From Dermatemys mawii (lineage: Eukaryota; Chordata; Testudines; Dermatemydidae): a DNA stretch of 64,000 bases. Position numbers and translations under genes: made by a program. The DNA lies in assembly GCA_007922305.1 (NCBI GenBank), contig ML677385.1, forward strand, positions 9,201,810 to 9,265,809, given 5' to 3'. Shown piece after piece: positions 10,162 through 23,254 of this stretch. Under the pieces are notes generated by a model. It searched no databases, was not told the DNA's origin, and saw only the letters and a program-made list of their open reading frames with translations. Positions within the stretch are counted from its first letter, which is position 1. Every line of letters starts with the position of its first letter.

Positions 10162-12528
10162 ACTGTTCAACAACTGAGACACACACACACACAGACAGAG
10201 AGAATATTTTTCACAAACATTCTAATGAAAAATTCATCCTTTTTTTCAACCAGATCTGTTTAGGCTCCATCATGCTCATGATGCAATTGTAAGGGGGTTA
10301 TCCCATGCGAATAGGATTATTGCCACCGCCATACTGCCCCCCACAAGGGAAAAAATGTGTGCTTCTCTCCAAGGCCAGCCCAGGTAGACAGTCTGGTGAA
10401 GAAAGGAGGCAGGGTTATTGCCTCACCACCTCCTCCCATTTCCTTGTTGGCTATCTTGAGGGTGGATAGCAACATTAGCCTTCTGTCATCACGGTGTATG
10501 GGTGAGCAAAATTACTATGCTTGTATTGGGGCAACTCCTGTCCCAGCAGTGCCCCCCCATATGTCAGAATTGTCTCTTGAAGTACAAAAAGGAGCAGGGG
10601 TTTTGAATATAAAAACAAATAGCCTACATGTTTCACATTTTTTTTCAGCATTATCCCGATATCAACAAGAGGATACAGATTTTTTCTTTCTTTGTCTTTT
10701 AAGGGTTTCTAATTTACTTTTATAGACTGAATAATTAACTGCTTTATAGAGAAAGATACTGTAGTTGTAAAAGGGCATAATATCTCACATGTCTTTCAAA
10801 GTTTGCGTTAAAATTTTTTGCTTTTCAAAATCACTGCTGACTTTCTAATTAGAGCTATACTGTCCACTCTGTCAGCTCTAGAGGGGGGAAAACAACATTG
10901 ATTCATCAGTACTGTTTGATTTCTTAGCCTGTAAATCCACCAAGTCTGAGGAAACTAGTTTATTAGCAACTAATTGGGTATTGTATCTGCCCTTCAAAAT
11001 GCACAGTGATTATATTTTTAAACTTCTTGACAGTTGAAAGAAACCAAGTTGCTTCTTTTAAGGCTAATTGGAAACGCTCAAGAGCCCCACTTTTGTTGAC
11101 TTGAGATATTGACTTTGTTTTCCATTGCTGTTCAACAATAAATTGTTTTGAAAGCTTATTGAGAAGCTGGAAGAGGAGGAACTACAACTTGCAAATTTCT
11201 TCAGTATGCTTGTGTATTCATTTGGAGGTTATATACTTCATTGCTCAGGTAATAATGAGAATGAGCTACTGCAGGTCTTGATTTTAAAATTCTGTTTCTA
11301 TTTATAAATGCTGTTAGGATGGCACAGCCTAAGCAATAAGACAAATTCAAATCACACTTCCTTATGTAATTGTTCTCATTTTCTCCAAGGATCTGAAATG
11401 TCTCATTCACCAATTCTGTTATCTCTTGGCTTGATGCACACTTAAAGCTGAAATGTGCTGCTATCTTAGTCTACTCTGAGATACAGTTCCTTTTAATCCC
11501 TAAATTAGAATGTACACTAAGAAAACAAGACAATTTGATACCTGATATGATGAGTCTTTTTTTAAAACTAATTAGTTTCTGAACCACCAAAGATATATTT
11601 TTACCAAAAAATATCCCTAAAGATATTACATACTGTATTGGGTGATTAAAATCAATTTGCTACACTTACTGATGTCTCAGAAAGGCCAGAGAAGGACACT
11701 AATGGTGGTTGTTTTAGAAGTGAACAAGTCACAAGTGAGATCAATCTTACTTGTATCTTTGGGGAGGAGACTATTAAATGGTTTAGTGTTAACATGACAG
11801 CTCAACAACTCAAGGTTATTTAATCTCTGTGTGGTAGTAAAATGGGAAAGAACCTATATGTGAAAAGAGTAATGATGGCCCTTATCATGCCCTTGTTACT
11901 TACAGAATTGCAGGGCTGGGGCAAAAAGTATTGGATAATCAGGAAGAAAGGCTGAAAGAGCAGAGGACTTTGTCAGTGGTTCCTCAGAGAAGCAAAGCTA
12001 GATAATTTGCTTTTGAAACAAGAATATTTACAGTTTGCACAGGTTTATTTATTTATTTTTACGCATACTTTAAGGTTAGTTTATGTTCTTTCCAGCAAAC
12101 TAATGAGACTGGGAGATGTAGGTCTAAGATCAAAACAATTCTCCTGAATCATGCTTACACACACAAACTTGGAATAACGTCTAGTACTTAATGATTGGGC
12201 ACAGCTATTACTAAAAGCTTCCTATTTGCCCAAAAATGTGGTGAGACCTTTTTAGAACATTTATATTTATTTATGAATTTTACAGTTTTTAATTAGGTGT
12301 CAAAGCCATTACATAACCAAAAACATCTGAAAATGAGCTATTGGAAAAAGGTTAGCAAATGCTCCTGCAGTTCAAGGTGGCATCAGTATCACCTTTTGAT
12401 CTCATGACAACTGTAACTATTTCCCTGGGAAGTTAATCTGGCCAGATATAGCCATGCCTTTTGACATCCAGATTAGATTTTTATGTTGGCTTCTTAAAAG
12501 GCTACCCTCAAAAATATCTCGGAATTTA
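10162..12528. other. Unique AT-rich DNA
   Basis: The first 60 bases include a short (AC) run at about 10181-10192. A GC-rich patch at 10330-10560 gives a 122-codon open frame with no family features. Otherwise nothing recognised. Confidence 0.5.
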
Positions 12529-12700
12529 AAGTTGGTGCAGAATGCTGTGGCCAATGTAATGGAATTAGTCATAGGGAATATGTCATGCGAGTGCTCTGAA
12601 GTCTACAGTAGCTTACTGTTCCCTTCTAGATGACTTCTAAATTTTTGTGTTGATCTTTATAGTCCTATGTGGCTGGAGTCTTAGCTACTAATAAGGTTCT
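12529..12700 (+). repeat. L2/Rex-type LINE relic (possible)
   Basis: The plus-strand frame from 12532 reads L-V-Q-N-A followed about 30 residues later by L-L-F-P-S-R and L-L-N-F. This resembles the C-terminal LVQNAAARL...LHWLPV...RIDFKILLL block of L2/Rex-like LINEs. The match is weak and contains stops. It could be chance. Confidence 0.35.
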
Positions 12701-15228
12701 TCCTCAGCACTGTCGCATTAGTTTAAAATATGATCATACATTTAGCAGTCTCTAGATTTGAATGTCAGAAGTTGCCAGCAGCTCATTGTGAGTGAAACAT
12801 ATTTGGTAGTTCAGAGGACACAGTGTTAAGCAGGATGTAAAATGAGTATATTTTTCCCCCAGGCTATAATCTCAAAGTCTAGGGCTGAATCTATCATTTT
12901 TACTTAGCACTGGTTTACTATTTTTTTATTTGTATATAAAGTTGTATAAAGAATTATTAACAATTTCCAAAAGACCCCAAAGTGTATAAAAACTTGAGTT
13001 TGAGTCTGAAGCATTGTACTGTTGTTGGATATTTCTCATTCTAAAACCAATGAAGTTCAAAGTTGTAAAATTGATTGGCTGAGTTTTCTGCTCTAAAGCT
13101 GTAATAGTCTCATTTAGTCATTTACTAATTTAAAGGGCTATCAGATTTTAGTATCATCCATTGAGCAACACTGCAGAGTATGCACCTGTAGAATCATTGA
13201 ATAGTCGTACTAAGACTTTGGCTTCTGGTGGTTGTCATAAGATGAAATTGGTTGTTGGTATTCCAAAGAGGTGTGATATTGTGAGACAATTTCCATTTTA
13301 TGACATTGTTTTTCCTAAAGATTGTGAGCAGTATAAGCATGTAACTAGTGTGTGTGTGTGTATGCTTTGAATTAATGCAAGCTGTTAATCGATTATTTTA
13401 ATGTGTTGGCTACCTTAATATTTCAAAATGTTATTTCCGCTCAACGTTGATTCTATCAGAACCTGATCATCTTATAGGACTATAATTCACGTGTGGAAGA
13501 AGGGGAGAAGAGAAACAGAAGATATATCTGTTTTGCTGGATGCTGAGGGCAAGGATTGTTCCTTTGTATAATCTTGAGTTTTCTACTTTCTCTCATATGA
13601 TCAAACTTGTGTGGAAGGGGGAGGATGTGTGTGACCTGAGCTGTAGAAAAGGGAATTATTAATTATAGTATTAATAAAATTCATAGATTATAAATTGTGA
13701 TCCTCTAGTCTGACTCATTGCATAACACAGGTGATGGAACTTGCTTGAATTAATTAATTTACAGAGCATACTGTCCCAAAATATGTAATTAATTACATAC
13801 ATATACCTGCACACTGACATGTTAATTAATCTACATAGCTGGTGTGTAGAAGTTTCCTACAAGAACAAACTCCCGAAACTTGCAGAACAAGCCCCTCCCA
13901 ACTGCCTGTTATATTTGTGGGGTAGTTCCTTTGATTTTTCATTAACAAGAGCTTTCTCAATGGTTTATTACTATGTAAAAACAGTATTCCCTTTTACGGT
14001 CAAAAAGTTTACCTGTGTCCACAAAAACCATATTCAAATACTGCATTTTGTCATTTTCTGACCAGATACAAGTGTACAGTCACTTACTTAGGAGAGTCTG
14101 GAGACAAAAACTCTTCAGTTCTGCCACACTCAAGATCTGTAGGATGAAAGTAAGTAGGAACATAGTCAATATGTAGATAATCTGTTTACGTACATCCAAA
14201 GACACCTAATGAAAAAAAACAAAATATTTGATCTTCAAAATTATTTGAGATGCTTTACAGAATCTTTAATGTCCATTCAAGTATTTCCCAGACTTGGAAT
14301 CAGTTGATTAATACAGTGTTAGGCCTGCGAAGCATTTTGTGGTGTTTCATTTCTTAAAATTATTGGGGTTTTAACCCCTGGCTTTGATCTTCTACATATA
14401 TTTCATGAACACTAGAAGGCAAAAAGACATGAGTACACTTTTCACATCCATAGGCTTTGCTTCAGTGGCTAAACTGAACCGTTTTGTTTGAAAATACACC
14501 AACTCTAGATCTGTTGCACCTGGGGAAACTTCACAAAGCAGTGACTATGGAACTGACATTTAAGGAACTTGGCTGTTGTGTCACAAGTCAGGCCAATAGA
14601 CGTCAATCTAAATCCCAGGGAGAAAAACAAACTAATGAGTCAGAGAAACATACTAGTGCTGTACATTGCCCTCCAAATGCTGAAATACTCCTCAGTCCTT
14701 TGCAGGGAAAGAATAAAGCTAGGAGAATTATACTCAGATTTTAATTTTCCCTGTTTTCTAAGATAATGATTTTAAGATGACAGATCAATTATCAGTGCCA
14801 TCTTGACAACATTGTTACAAATATTGTAACTCATAAAAAGGCAGCCTATAAGCAACTTCTTTGTTTTATTTTTCTTCAGGAGCAGCTCTGTAAAAGAAAT
14901 TAAAGGGAATGATTGTATACAGTACATCCTAACAAAAGGACCAAACTCTCCCTTGCACAGGAAACCCATGTAAGTGTGCCTTGTGGGAAGGAGAATTCAG
15001 TTGGCTTATTGATATCGTGTTTTCACCAAATCATTCCTGGAAAAGGGATTTAGGGAATGGGGAAGGGAGGGAGCTAGTGGAGAAGAAGGAATATAGGGCT
15101 GCACTTCCCCCCCTGCTTCAGGGATTCCCAGGAAGCCAGGATCACCTGCATGGAGGCCCTATGTTTCACCACTGGCTCCTGAATCATGCCTTCCCCTCTT
15201 TTTCCCCTGTCTTCCCTCATCCTATCCT
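12701..15228. other. Unique AT-rich DNA
   Basis: Holds a short (TG)n run near 13348-13362 and AT-palindromic stretches of 'taattaattaattt' type at 13748-13830. Two overlapping open frames near 14484-14766 (86 and 65 codons) show no family resemblance. Nothing else is recognised. Confidence 0.5.
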
Positions 15229-15600
15229 ATAGAATCATGGATTCATAGGCAGGAAGGGACCTGGAGAGGTCATCTAGTCCAGGGCTAAGTATTTTCTATA
15301 CCATCCCTAACAGGTGTTTGTCTAACCTGCTCTTAAAAATCTCTAATGATGGAGATTCCACAACCTCCCTAGGCAATTTATTCCAGTGCTTGAATACCTT
15401 GATGGGAAGTTTCTCCCAGTATCCAACCTAAGCCGCCCTTGCTGCAATTTCATCCCATTGCTGCTTGACCTATCCTCAGAAATTAAGGAGAACAATTTTT
15501 CTCCTCGTAACAATCTTTTATGTACTTGAAAACTGTTATCACATTCCCTCTCAGTCTTCTCTTCTACAAACTGTTGTCTTCTTAGCAAAATGGTTCCATT
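15229..15600 (-). repeat. CR1 LINE 3' fragment
   Basis: Begins with the CR1 terminus on the minus strand ('agaatcatggattcatagg' on plus) and continues through 'gtcatctagtccagggc', 'gagattccacaacctccc' and the tail of ORF2 (minus-strand 81-codon open frame at 15343-15588). 5'-truncated at about 15600. Its 3' end reads cleaner than the 3.1-kb copy, so it may be a younger insertion. Confidence 0.9.
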
Positions 15601-16615
15601 AAAACCCCACTATATGGGTGTCTTCCACCAGTGATCACCCTCAAATGTCCTTGGAAGGGGTTCCACTACTTGGAGGTGAAAAATATATAGAAAAGTTAAT
15701 TCTGCTTCAGGTCATTGTGTTTGAGCAGAGGCAATGTGTTTTTCCTCTGACTCCACGCCAGGCCTGCTCCTTTGTCCAGCCTCCCTGGAGAGCCCTGTCT
15801 GAGTTTGGGGCATGATGTCAGCAATACTTTCTCATTCCTCCACCCAATCAGCACCTTCCATAGAAAACTCCATCCATAGAAAGTCCCTAGCCATAAAATG
15901 TCAATGAGTAAAGTCCTACAAATATACAGTAATAAAAATTATTCACGTATTGGAATTATGTCTATCATACAGTCCAGATATAAACTACATCTACAAAACA
16001 ATTCATTCAGCTTTTAAAGTTCCTCTGTGTGTCCACCATATTATCCAGAAAAATGCATATGTTCAAAACATTTTGATCATGGAATCTTTTTCCAGGGAGA
16101 ACTAAGCTATAGTACATCTTATATTTGAAGATGAATAGCTTGGTAGAGTGCCTTTAAAAACAAATAGAAAACAAAACGCATGAATAGGTTATAAGTCCCT
16201 AATAGCTGGATTCATCTGTAGCTTTTTTTTTTCATTTGTGGTATTCCCATTTATTAGTTGAGGGTTTTGTTTTTACAAGGAAGTAACAAAATATTGGTTG
16301 CAGATAGAATGTTCGAGTAGCCTGAAGTAGAGTTGAACAAGCAGCTTAACTGGTAGACCCTCTGTAAAAATGTAGATGTTTTACTATGAGTCCCAATCCA
16401 CTTTGCTTCAACAGCAGCTTCAAAATAAATTAAAGAATGATGGCAAAATAAACACGAACAAATGTATATGGAGGTAAAAAGTATGTGCAAACTGTGCATG
16501 CACAATTATAATTGTTATTAACACAAATTTTCATTTCACTGACTTTAGCAGGAAGTTCTGCTTAAAAAATCTGATGACACAGATATACCGGTAAATATGC
16601 TATTTTTTAAAAAAA
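15601..16615. other. Unique DNA
   Basis: GC-richer from 15600 to 15850, then AT-rich. No repeat or gene recognised; open frames are at most 83 codons. Confidence 0.5.
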
Positions 16616-17055
16616 ATTAACATGTTATGGTAGTGTTCTAGACTCAACCAAGAATGAGGTCTCATTGTCGTAGGCACTGCAGAAAAAAAGTAATAGATGG
16701 TCTCTGACAAATAACTTACAATCTAAATAGACAAGATGGACCCACAGTGGAGGAAAAATAGAAGACACAAGCAGAACGAATGTTCTGATGGCAGCAAATG
16801 GCATGTTAATTCCACTTTTTTTTTTAGGGCTAGGTATACTTAAGGGGAATTAGCTAAATCGAAAGGTGAAAAGTGGGGTGAAGGAAACATGGCAGGGTGA
16901 AGAGGGACAGTCATGGGGTGAAACTGAGGTGAAGAGACAGAGGGAAGGGGAAGGAGAGGTTTGCAGCAAACAACCAACTCAGAGAAAGTTCAGCCCAAAG
17001 AACAGAAAGTTCTCTGAACCTGCAAAGGGGCAATGGTTCCTGTTTTGTCCATTGC
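16616..17055 (-). repeat. L2-like repeat, copy A
   Basis: Read on the minus strand it ends with a LINE/SINE tail: 'gattgtaagttatttgtc', then 'cagagaccatct' and 'cagtgcctacgacaatgag', the same layout as L2-type tails (ctgtaagct...cagggacc...cagtgcctagcac). The 300 bp upstream on that strand is shared with copy B at 23255-23752. Common blocks include 'acacaagcagaacgaatg', 'gatggcagcaaa', 'agaaagttctctgaacctgc' and 'ggttcctgttttg'. Non-coding. Confidence 0.6.
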
Positions 17056-18289
17056 TTTCCTGTTATTTACTTGTGTAGAGGTGATCAAAAAGAATCTCTC
17101 ATTTTTACACACTATAAATATTGACTATGGTTAAAAATGTAAAGCTGTATAATTCTTAGATGTCCCCTAATGCCTAGAGCATCAGTACTAATTTCCCAGT
17201 TGTTTTTGAACGACAACTTGTGCTTCTTTTTTTTTGAGAACTATGTTAGAACATTAGAGTTGCTAGTATACATTTTAAAGAACATTTTCTGCATAATGCA
17301 TTACGTGTATGGCAAATCACTAATGACACATGAGCCTTCTCTCTTTTAATCAAAGGATGAGTATGGATGATTGTGGAGGAAAAGGACTAATGAAAGAATA
17401 AGATTTTAAGATGATTTGATGGTCTTGCCAGAGATTTGACAATGCTATTCTTTCCAGTGGACTTTCTCTGTGTGCCTTTGAAGCTTTAACATCCAACATT
17501 GTCTTTTGGCACAAGAAAAAAAGAAGAACAAAAAAGAGTGGGGAATGACTGTGTAAGATCTGAAAGGCAGACATCTCACAGTATTCAAATGCCTCTAGAT
17601 CTCTTGTCTTCACATTTACTTTTGACTTTTTCTCTTTGGTGTTACCAAATTTAGTTTCCAATGCAGCTAGTTCTCAGGTGACTCCGAGAAAACATTTATG
17701 ATCTGCTTTGGAATTCAAACACTTTGTCTAGTTATATCTGTTGAAATAAATGACACTGTGTAAAACATTATCACAGATCTCTTAGAATTAGATGACAGGA
17801 TGACAGTACTGTTACTCACAGTTTAGATTACTGCAATAGAAAATGTAATGAGGCATAATGCTATTATTTTTCATTTTAGAATTTTAATATTGTGTTTTCT
17901 AAAGCAGTTGAAATATCATGCATAAAACATTTTGCTGAAACCACAGTGAGTTATATGTTCATAATGTCATTACGGGAAAACAATCTAACAACTGCACAAA
18001 ACAATGGAAATCCATTCTTACTCTTCTTCTTTACGTTGTTAAAAGGAAACACTGTAGCCTGGAAGGACTTAAATCAAAAGGCACTCTGATTATATCTCAG
18101 AAATAATAGTTTGATTCTTTGTGTTGCTGGATGGATTACAAATGTAGCTATGATAAGTATTATCCGAACTTCAGCATACAAGATGATAGGATGGCTTTAC
18201 TTCACCATTGCCCCTGCCTTTCAGAAAAGGAAATCTGAAGCAGAGAAATGTTTTCATGACGCTTAATCGTACTGTGTGTGAGTTTGTGT
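17056..18289. other. Unique AT-rich DNA
   Basis: A minus-strand open frame of 103 codons at 17350-17661 has low complexity and no recognisable domain; I regard it as random. Nothing else stands out. Confidence 0.5.
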
Positions 18290-19025
18290 AACCTCTTGAA
18301 CCTCCCTGAGTGGCTGAGTATAGTACCAAAGTCTTTTCCTCACCCTTTGTTCCACTTGCAAGCTGCTGACTGACCTCGGCCAGTCATAAAATCCAAATGA
18401 ACCCCTCTCAAGTTATTAAAGAGTCCAATAACTAAACAGTTGATTTGCCCTTGCTAGGATCTTCAGCCTTGGCTCTTGGCCCTTTAAATTTAGCCCTTTT
18501 TGGGGGCTCTGAAATAAGGCTTTTCCCCTTCTTGGGGTTCATGCCAGTTTGTCTATGGCTGGTGGGCCTACCTAGACCTGCCCACAACTCTGGTTTCCAC
18601 CACAGGGACCCTTTGCATAGCATCATGCCCTGCTTACTCCAGAATGCCACTGCTGGTTCCCTGGGCCTCTTTCTGCTGACTCTTTTATCCCCAGCCCTAT
18701 CTCAGGGCCAGCATCCCCAGATTCTTCCTATCTCCAGTCCAGAGAAGAGACATCTGGTTCAGTTCTGGTCCCAGCCAAGGATGTCCCTGCAGCTTCTTTT
18801 ATTTGAATCTGCTGAGCTCTATCTGGCTCTCCCTATCCCTTGTAAAAGACCAGGTCTCTCTAGCTTCCCAAGGGGTGCTCCAGTGAGGCCTCCCTAGGCA
18901 AGCCTGGAGGACCCACCTCTGCTGACTTTTTCCTTTTACTTCATTGCTTCCTAGGGCAGTGGGTAACAGTTCTGAGGGGCCTCCAGCAGGGCACCACAAA
19001 GGCATGATGTAGCCTGTCATGGTCA
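18290..19025. other. GC-rich block with 150-codon open frame, unclassified
   Basis: This block is much richer in GC than its surroundings and pyrimidine-rich on the plus strand. It contains an open frame at 18445-18897 (150 codons, plus). The protein would be hydrophobic and proline/leucine-rich with a leucine-rich stretch (L-G-L-F-L-L-T-L-L) but has no family motif, and no splice or Kozak context supports it. The compositional step suggests an old inserted element, perhaps LTR-derived, but I found neither termini nor target duplications. Confidence 0.4.
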
Positions 19026-20689
19026 GTGGGAATATGCTTGCTTTTGCAGAAGAGGTGACAAATACTTTTTTTGGTAACTTGGAACCAAACTGAGATGGGG
19101 TAACATGTTTGAGCTGTCATGGCCTTAACTGCATATCTGCAGATATCTTGAAGCTCTTATGCTATGAGACAATCTAAAAACACAAAAAATAAAATAAGAA
19201 ACAGCTCTCTCATCAGACCCATCCCCTGAAGTCATAGACGGTGTTGGTTTAGTCCGTCAGTAAAACATACAATAGAGATAAATTGCAGTAGCAAGCACTG
19301 TTTATGATTAAATTGAAATGCTCAGTATGTAAATATAACATAACAGCATTTACTTGGATTAAGCCTTTAAAAACTTTGAATAATAGGACTGTGTTTTAGT
19401 CTGCTTTGATTGTCCCAACAGGAAGATTTCATAATGTGAAAGAAGTATAGCTAATGGAAAATTAGTAGAAATGCAGTGATATTCCAGAAATGAGTCCCTA
19501 CTGGTAGACAAGCAGCTGGTCTGTCAGCTAGCACTGTTTACCGGCCTTATTCGTAAATACTCTGCTGTAGTGGAACAATGTGCACAGTGTGCCTATCAGA
19601 AGGAGTTTCTGGTTTTGTATTACCAAATTTCTGAGTACCCTGTCTAAGAGAGGGAGAGAGAGTAGTCTGTGGTCTTTTGAAATAAACTGGTTTGCGTATG
19701 AAACCTTGTAATAAACTGCCTTGTCACTATGATTTTGTTCATGAAGAAATATGAAAGGGATCACGTCAGCTCCACAGTTTATATGTAATTTTATAATAGA
19801 AGGGCTTTAAGCCAACATTTAAACCACAGAAGATGTATCTATGCAATGACAATATTTTTATATGGAAGACCACTATAGTTCAGTATAAACTTCTTGGAAA
19901 TGTGTGATTTAATTTATGTTTTGAAGAGAGAGATTGTAAAACAAACTTAAAATAGAAGCCCGAGTGTTGAGATGATAACTGAAGATGCTCTCTCTGAAAA
20001 TGGATTTTCTTTGGGTTTTATTTGTTTGGCAATGATCCCTGTATGCTCTGGTACACTTAGTACTTTGCTATTATATAGTCTGAGCAATAACTGATTCCAA
20101 GTAAATGTCAAATTCTAACTGCTCTAGATGTTTATGTTAACCAAAGTGAATTCTAATGCCATCCAGAGTATAAAGGCATTTTGATATCTCAATTTGTGCA
20201 TGTGGCAATCTAGTTGTATAATAGGTACCATGGAACTGTACATAAAGCAAACCAAAAGTAATGTATGGAAATGAATAGATCAGTGTGTTCATCTGAAGAT
20301 GTAGATTATTTGTGGTTCTATTTTGCTACCCGTAATCCAATAAAAATTCCATTGCATTTACTGGAAGTTTTGCCTCGTAAAGTGTTTGAGATCAACCTTG
20401 ATTGCATGACAGTACTAACAATTAAGGCTACCTTCAGAGGTGCACAGATAAGAATATTGGTCTAGGACTCCCAATAAATGAGTGCTGCTTCTTATGATGA
20501 ATATTATCAGCAACAGAGAGCACCAAAATGACTCCTCTCTCTCTGTTTTGTTTGTTTTGATTTGTGCTAGTTTGTTTTTTCCCCCCAAGGCTGAATACCA
20601 TGCACATACTTTTCCCCTAATCAGCATGCTCCTTGAATTCCTGATCCTGGGACTGAAAAAAAATAATCCTGACATTTTGAGAGTTCTAT
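19026..20689. other. Unique AT-rich DNA
   Basis: No recognised repeat or gene; short unsupported open frames only. Confidence 0.5.
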
Positions 20690-20960
20690 CCAGAGATCAT
20701 AAGAGAGGCTTAAATTTAATTAGAACCCCTGTCAGCTCTGGGTGACTGGGGCTCCTGCTATCAGCCCCACAAGGAGGGGTTCCTTCTGTCAGTCCTGTCT
20801 TTCTTCATGGAGCTGACAGCCCTGGGTGGCAGGACTCTGGCTGACAGCCTGGGAAGTGAGAGAGGGGACCCCACTGCAGCTCCCCTCCCCACTGCAGCAC
20901 TAACTGTCACGTACATTCACTGTGGGGAGGGGCAGGGGGAGTTCAAAAATCAAGAGACTG
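20690..20960. repeat. GC-rich repeat-like block, unclassified
   Basis: A sudden GC-rich stretch with repeated 'gctgacagcc'-type words ('tcagctctgggtgac', 'gagctgacagccctgg', 'ggctgacagcctgg'). Such CTGACAGC-rich segments occur as interspersed repeats in turtle genomes as far as I recall. No termini were found. Confidence 0.35.
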
Positions 20961-23254
20961 ACCTAAACAACACCATATCATCCTTTTTAAAAAATTTCTT
21001 GAAATTGGCGATAATGTGGAAGGGGGATTAAGAGGATGAGGAATTGAGTGAAGGGATTCAGGAGACTAGCGGTCTATGAGATGAGTAGCTGAGTGGTTGG
21101 GAGAATGAATGGCTAGGGAAATGCAAGTAATGATTTTGCACCATTTTCGTCCATGATCAGAATGCCATGAAATAGAAATGATGTCCCTGGGCCTGCTGCT
21201 GACTTCACATATCTGCTGTTCCTGCCTCAACTATGCATTTACTTGTGCATAGCCACTCAGCATGCATTGCTGCTTCTGACTTGATCCTCCACCTCATTGG
21301 GTGAGATGATAATATAAATGCAGGATGATGAGCAAAAACATATTCACTGGTTCCAGAACTCTCTGAAAGATGTAAAATACTGTGAAATCAGCTGAAGTTA
21401 ATCTAACTGGTTAAAAAAAAAGGTGGGGGGGAACTAATGAGGTAGGGGCTGTGCAAGTATCTTATCTTATAAAAACAGGAATGAGAGCAATTTTCACTCT
21501 TGTTTGGATCATATAATGATAGTCACTCTGCTGTCACTAGTAAAGTATCCAACAAAAACAGGGTCAGATTGTGCCACACTTACGTTTTATATGAATAGTG
21601 TCATAGAAGTTAGTGGGACTGTTCCCCTTAGTAACAATTACAAAATCAGTCCCCTAATTCTCATGCAATCAGATTACACAATGGATACTGTTTCCCTGCA
21701 TATTTGGACATATTTCAGTAGTTTTGGCAGCAATTTTAGTTTAGCAGCAGACTCTGATAGTCACTGGAGAGTTAGACCAGCATTGCCTATTCCATGGCAC
21801 CTCTGCTCACTTCTTCTATGTGCAGAAATGCTGTGTGCCCTCTACATATAGACAAACAGGCTTCATATCCAGAGTTTTAATTGCCATTGTCAACAGCATC
21901 ACACAGGGGTGTTTTTGGGTGTCAAGAGAAAAAAAAAGTTTAAAAGGTGTCAGCTGTTCAGTGTGTTAGACTGTATTTGATGCTATGTTTTGGTTGATCA
22001 GTATTTAATGACAATTGGATTTGTTCAGCTGGATAGGATTCAGTATATATTTTATTAGAGATTTACTTAGTCATAGAGCAGTGGATACTTGCTAAATATT
22101 TTAACAATGGAAAAGTTAAGTACGTATTTGTTGAAGTAGCATAGAAAATTCTCTGTGGCTATGGACATAATTTACATGTGAGGCAAAAATCTGGTCTAAA
22201 ATATAATCTGAATATCTGCTAGTTACCTGATATGATGCTGAACCAGGAAATTCAACACATTTTAATATAGAACTACTGAGATGAAAGCTGAAAGTCACCT
22301 AACATGACCTTTTAGTAATAATAACATTTAGGAGAAAATGAAATGAAATGCAAACACAATAAATTGGCATACTGTACTTCTGTTAGATTACTAGTTTTGT
22401 TCTCTGTACCATATGGTAGTTTCAAGCAGCTGGGGGCTTTTAACCACCTGTTAGTACTCTAGAGTGTGAAAAGAGAAATAGTAAATTCCATATTTTTGTT
22501 AAATAATAAAACAAATATTCTATTTTATAAAATAAAAAGAATAGATATTTTATTTCCAATTACAGGCAACTGTTGTTTTGAACTGGAAGCAATGCTGCAA
22601 GTTTTATGATGGTATATTTAAAGGAAATCTGAATCATCATTTTTCCTGTTACTTCCCAAAAGGGAATTTAGAGGATTTACCAGGAGAAAAACTAGTTAGA
22701 GGCATATTGTACCAAAGGGTCATTTCTTGATGGGGTCTGTGCTAGTATTACATTGATATCCCAACAGGGTGCAGTATATCATATTGTTTCATTTTGAGAA
22801 ATGCTGATTCTCACATTTTCAGAAAGTACATTGCTCTCCCGCCTGGAGGAATGACACTGAATTTTTTCCCCCACCCTCACTAAAGCCGGCTTGAGGGTGG
22901 TTATTAGGGTGTATCTAGACTGGCCTATGACGTGGATTCCAAGCCAGTTGTGTGGCTTGACTACATAATTCAGTCTAGTTCTTTTAGGCAGGGAGTGAAA
23001 CTGTCAGCAGTTGGAGGTCACCATATACATATCTTTTCATAGCTTACTAGGAGAAATAAGTTGTCTGGTTGGTACAGGCTAGGGTCATGCCCCAACAGGT
23101 TCAAGCTAGATAGACAGGACAAGGTTCAAGCTAGACAGACAAGCAGGTCTTGGCTGCACTATGTAATACTGATCATCACATGTGGGGTTGGGAAGGAATT
23201 TTCTACTCTTGAAAAACTAGCTTCCCTTCCTCTTCAATGTAAGCAGTGCTTGTC
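20961..23254. other. Mostly unique AT-rich DNA
   Basis: At 21557-21630 there is a possible fragment of a palindromic interspersed repeat ('gtcagattgtgccacactta', 'gttagtgggact'). At 23098-23150 the words 'ggttcaagctaga' and 'agacaggac' are repeated directly within 50 bp, a short local duplication. Otherwise nothing recognised. Confidence 0.45.

Noticed and set aside
10357..10725. 122-codon plus-strand open frame
   Set aside because: No domain, proline-rich start then low complexity, no splice or start context; probably random.
18290..19025. LTR call for the GC-rich block
   Set aside because: No TG...CA ends with matching 4-6 bp duplications could be found.
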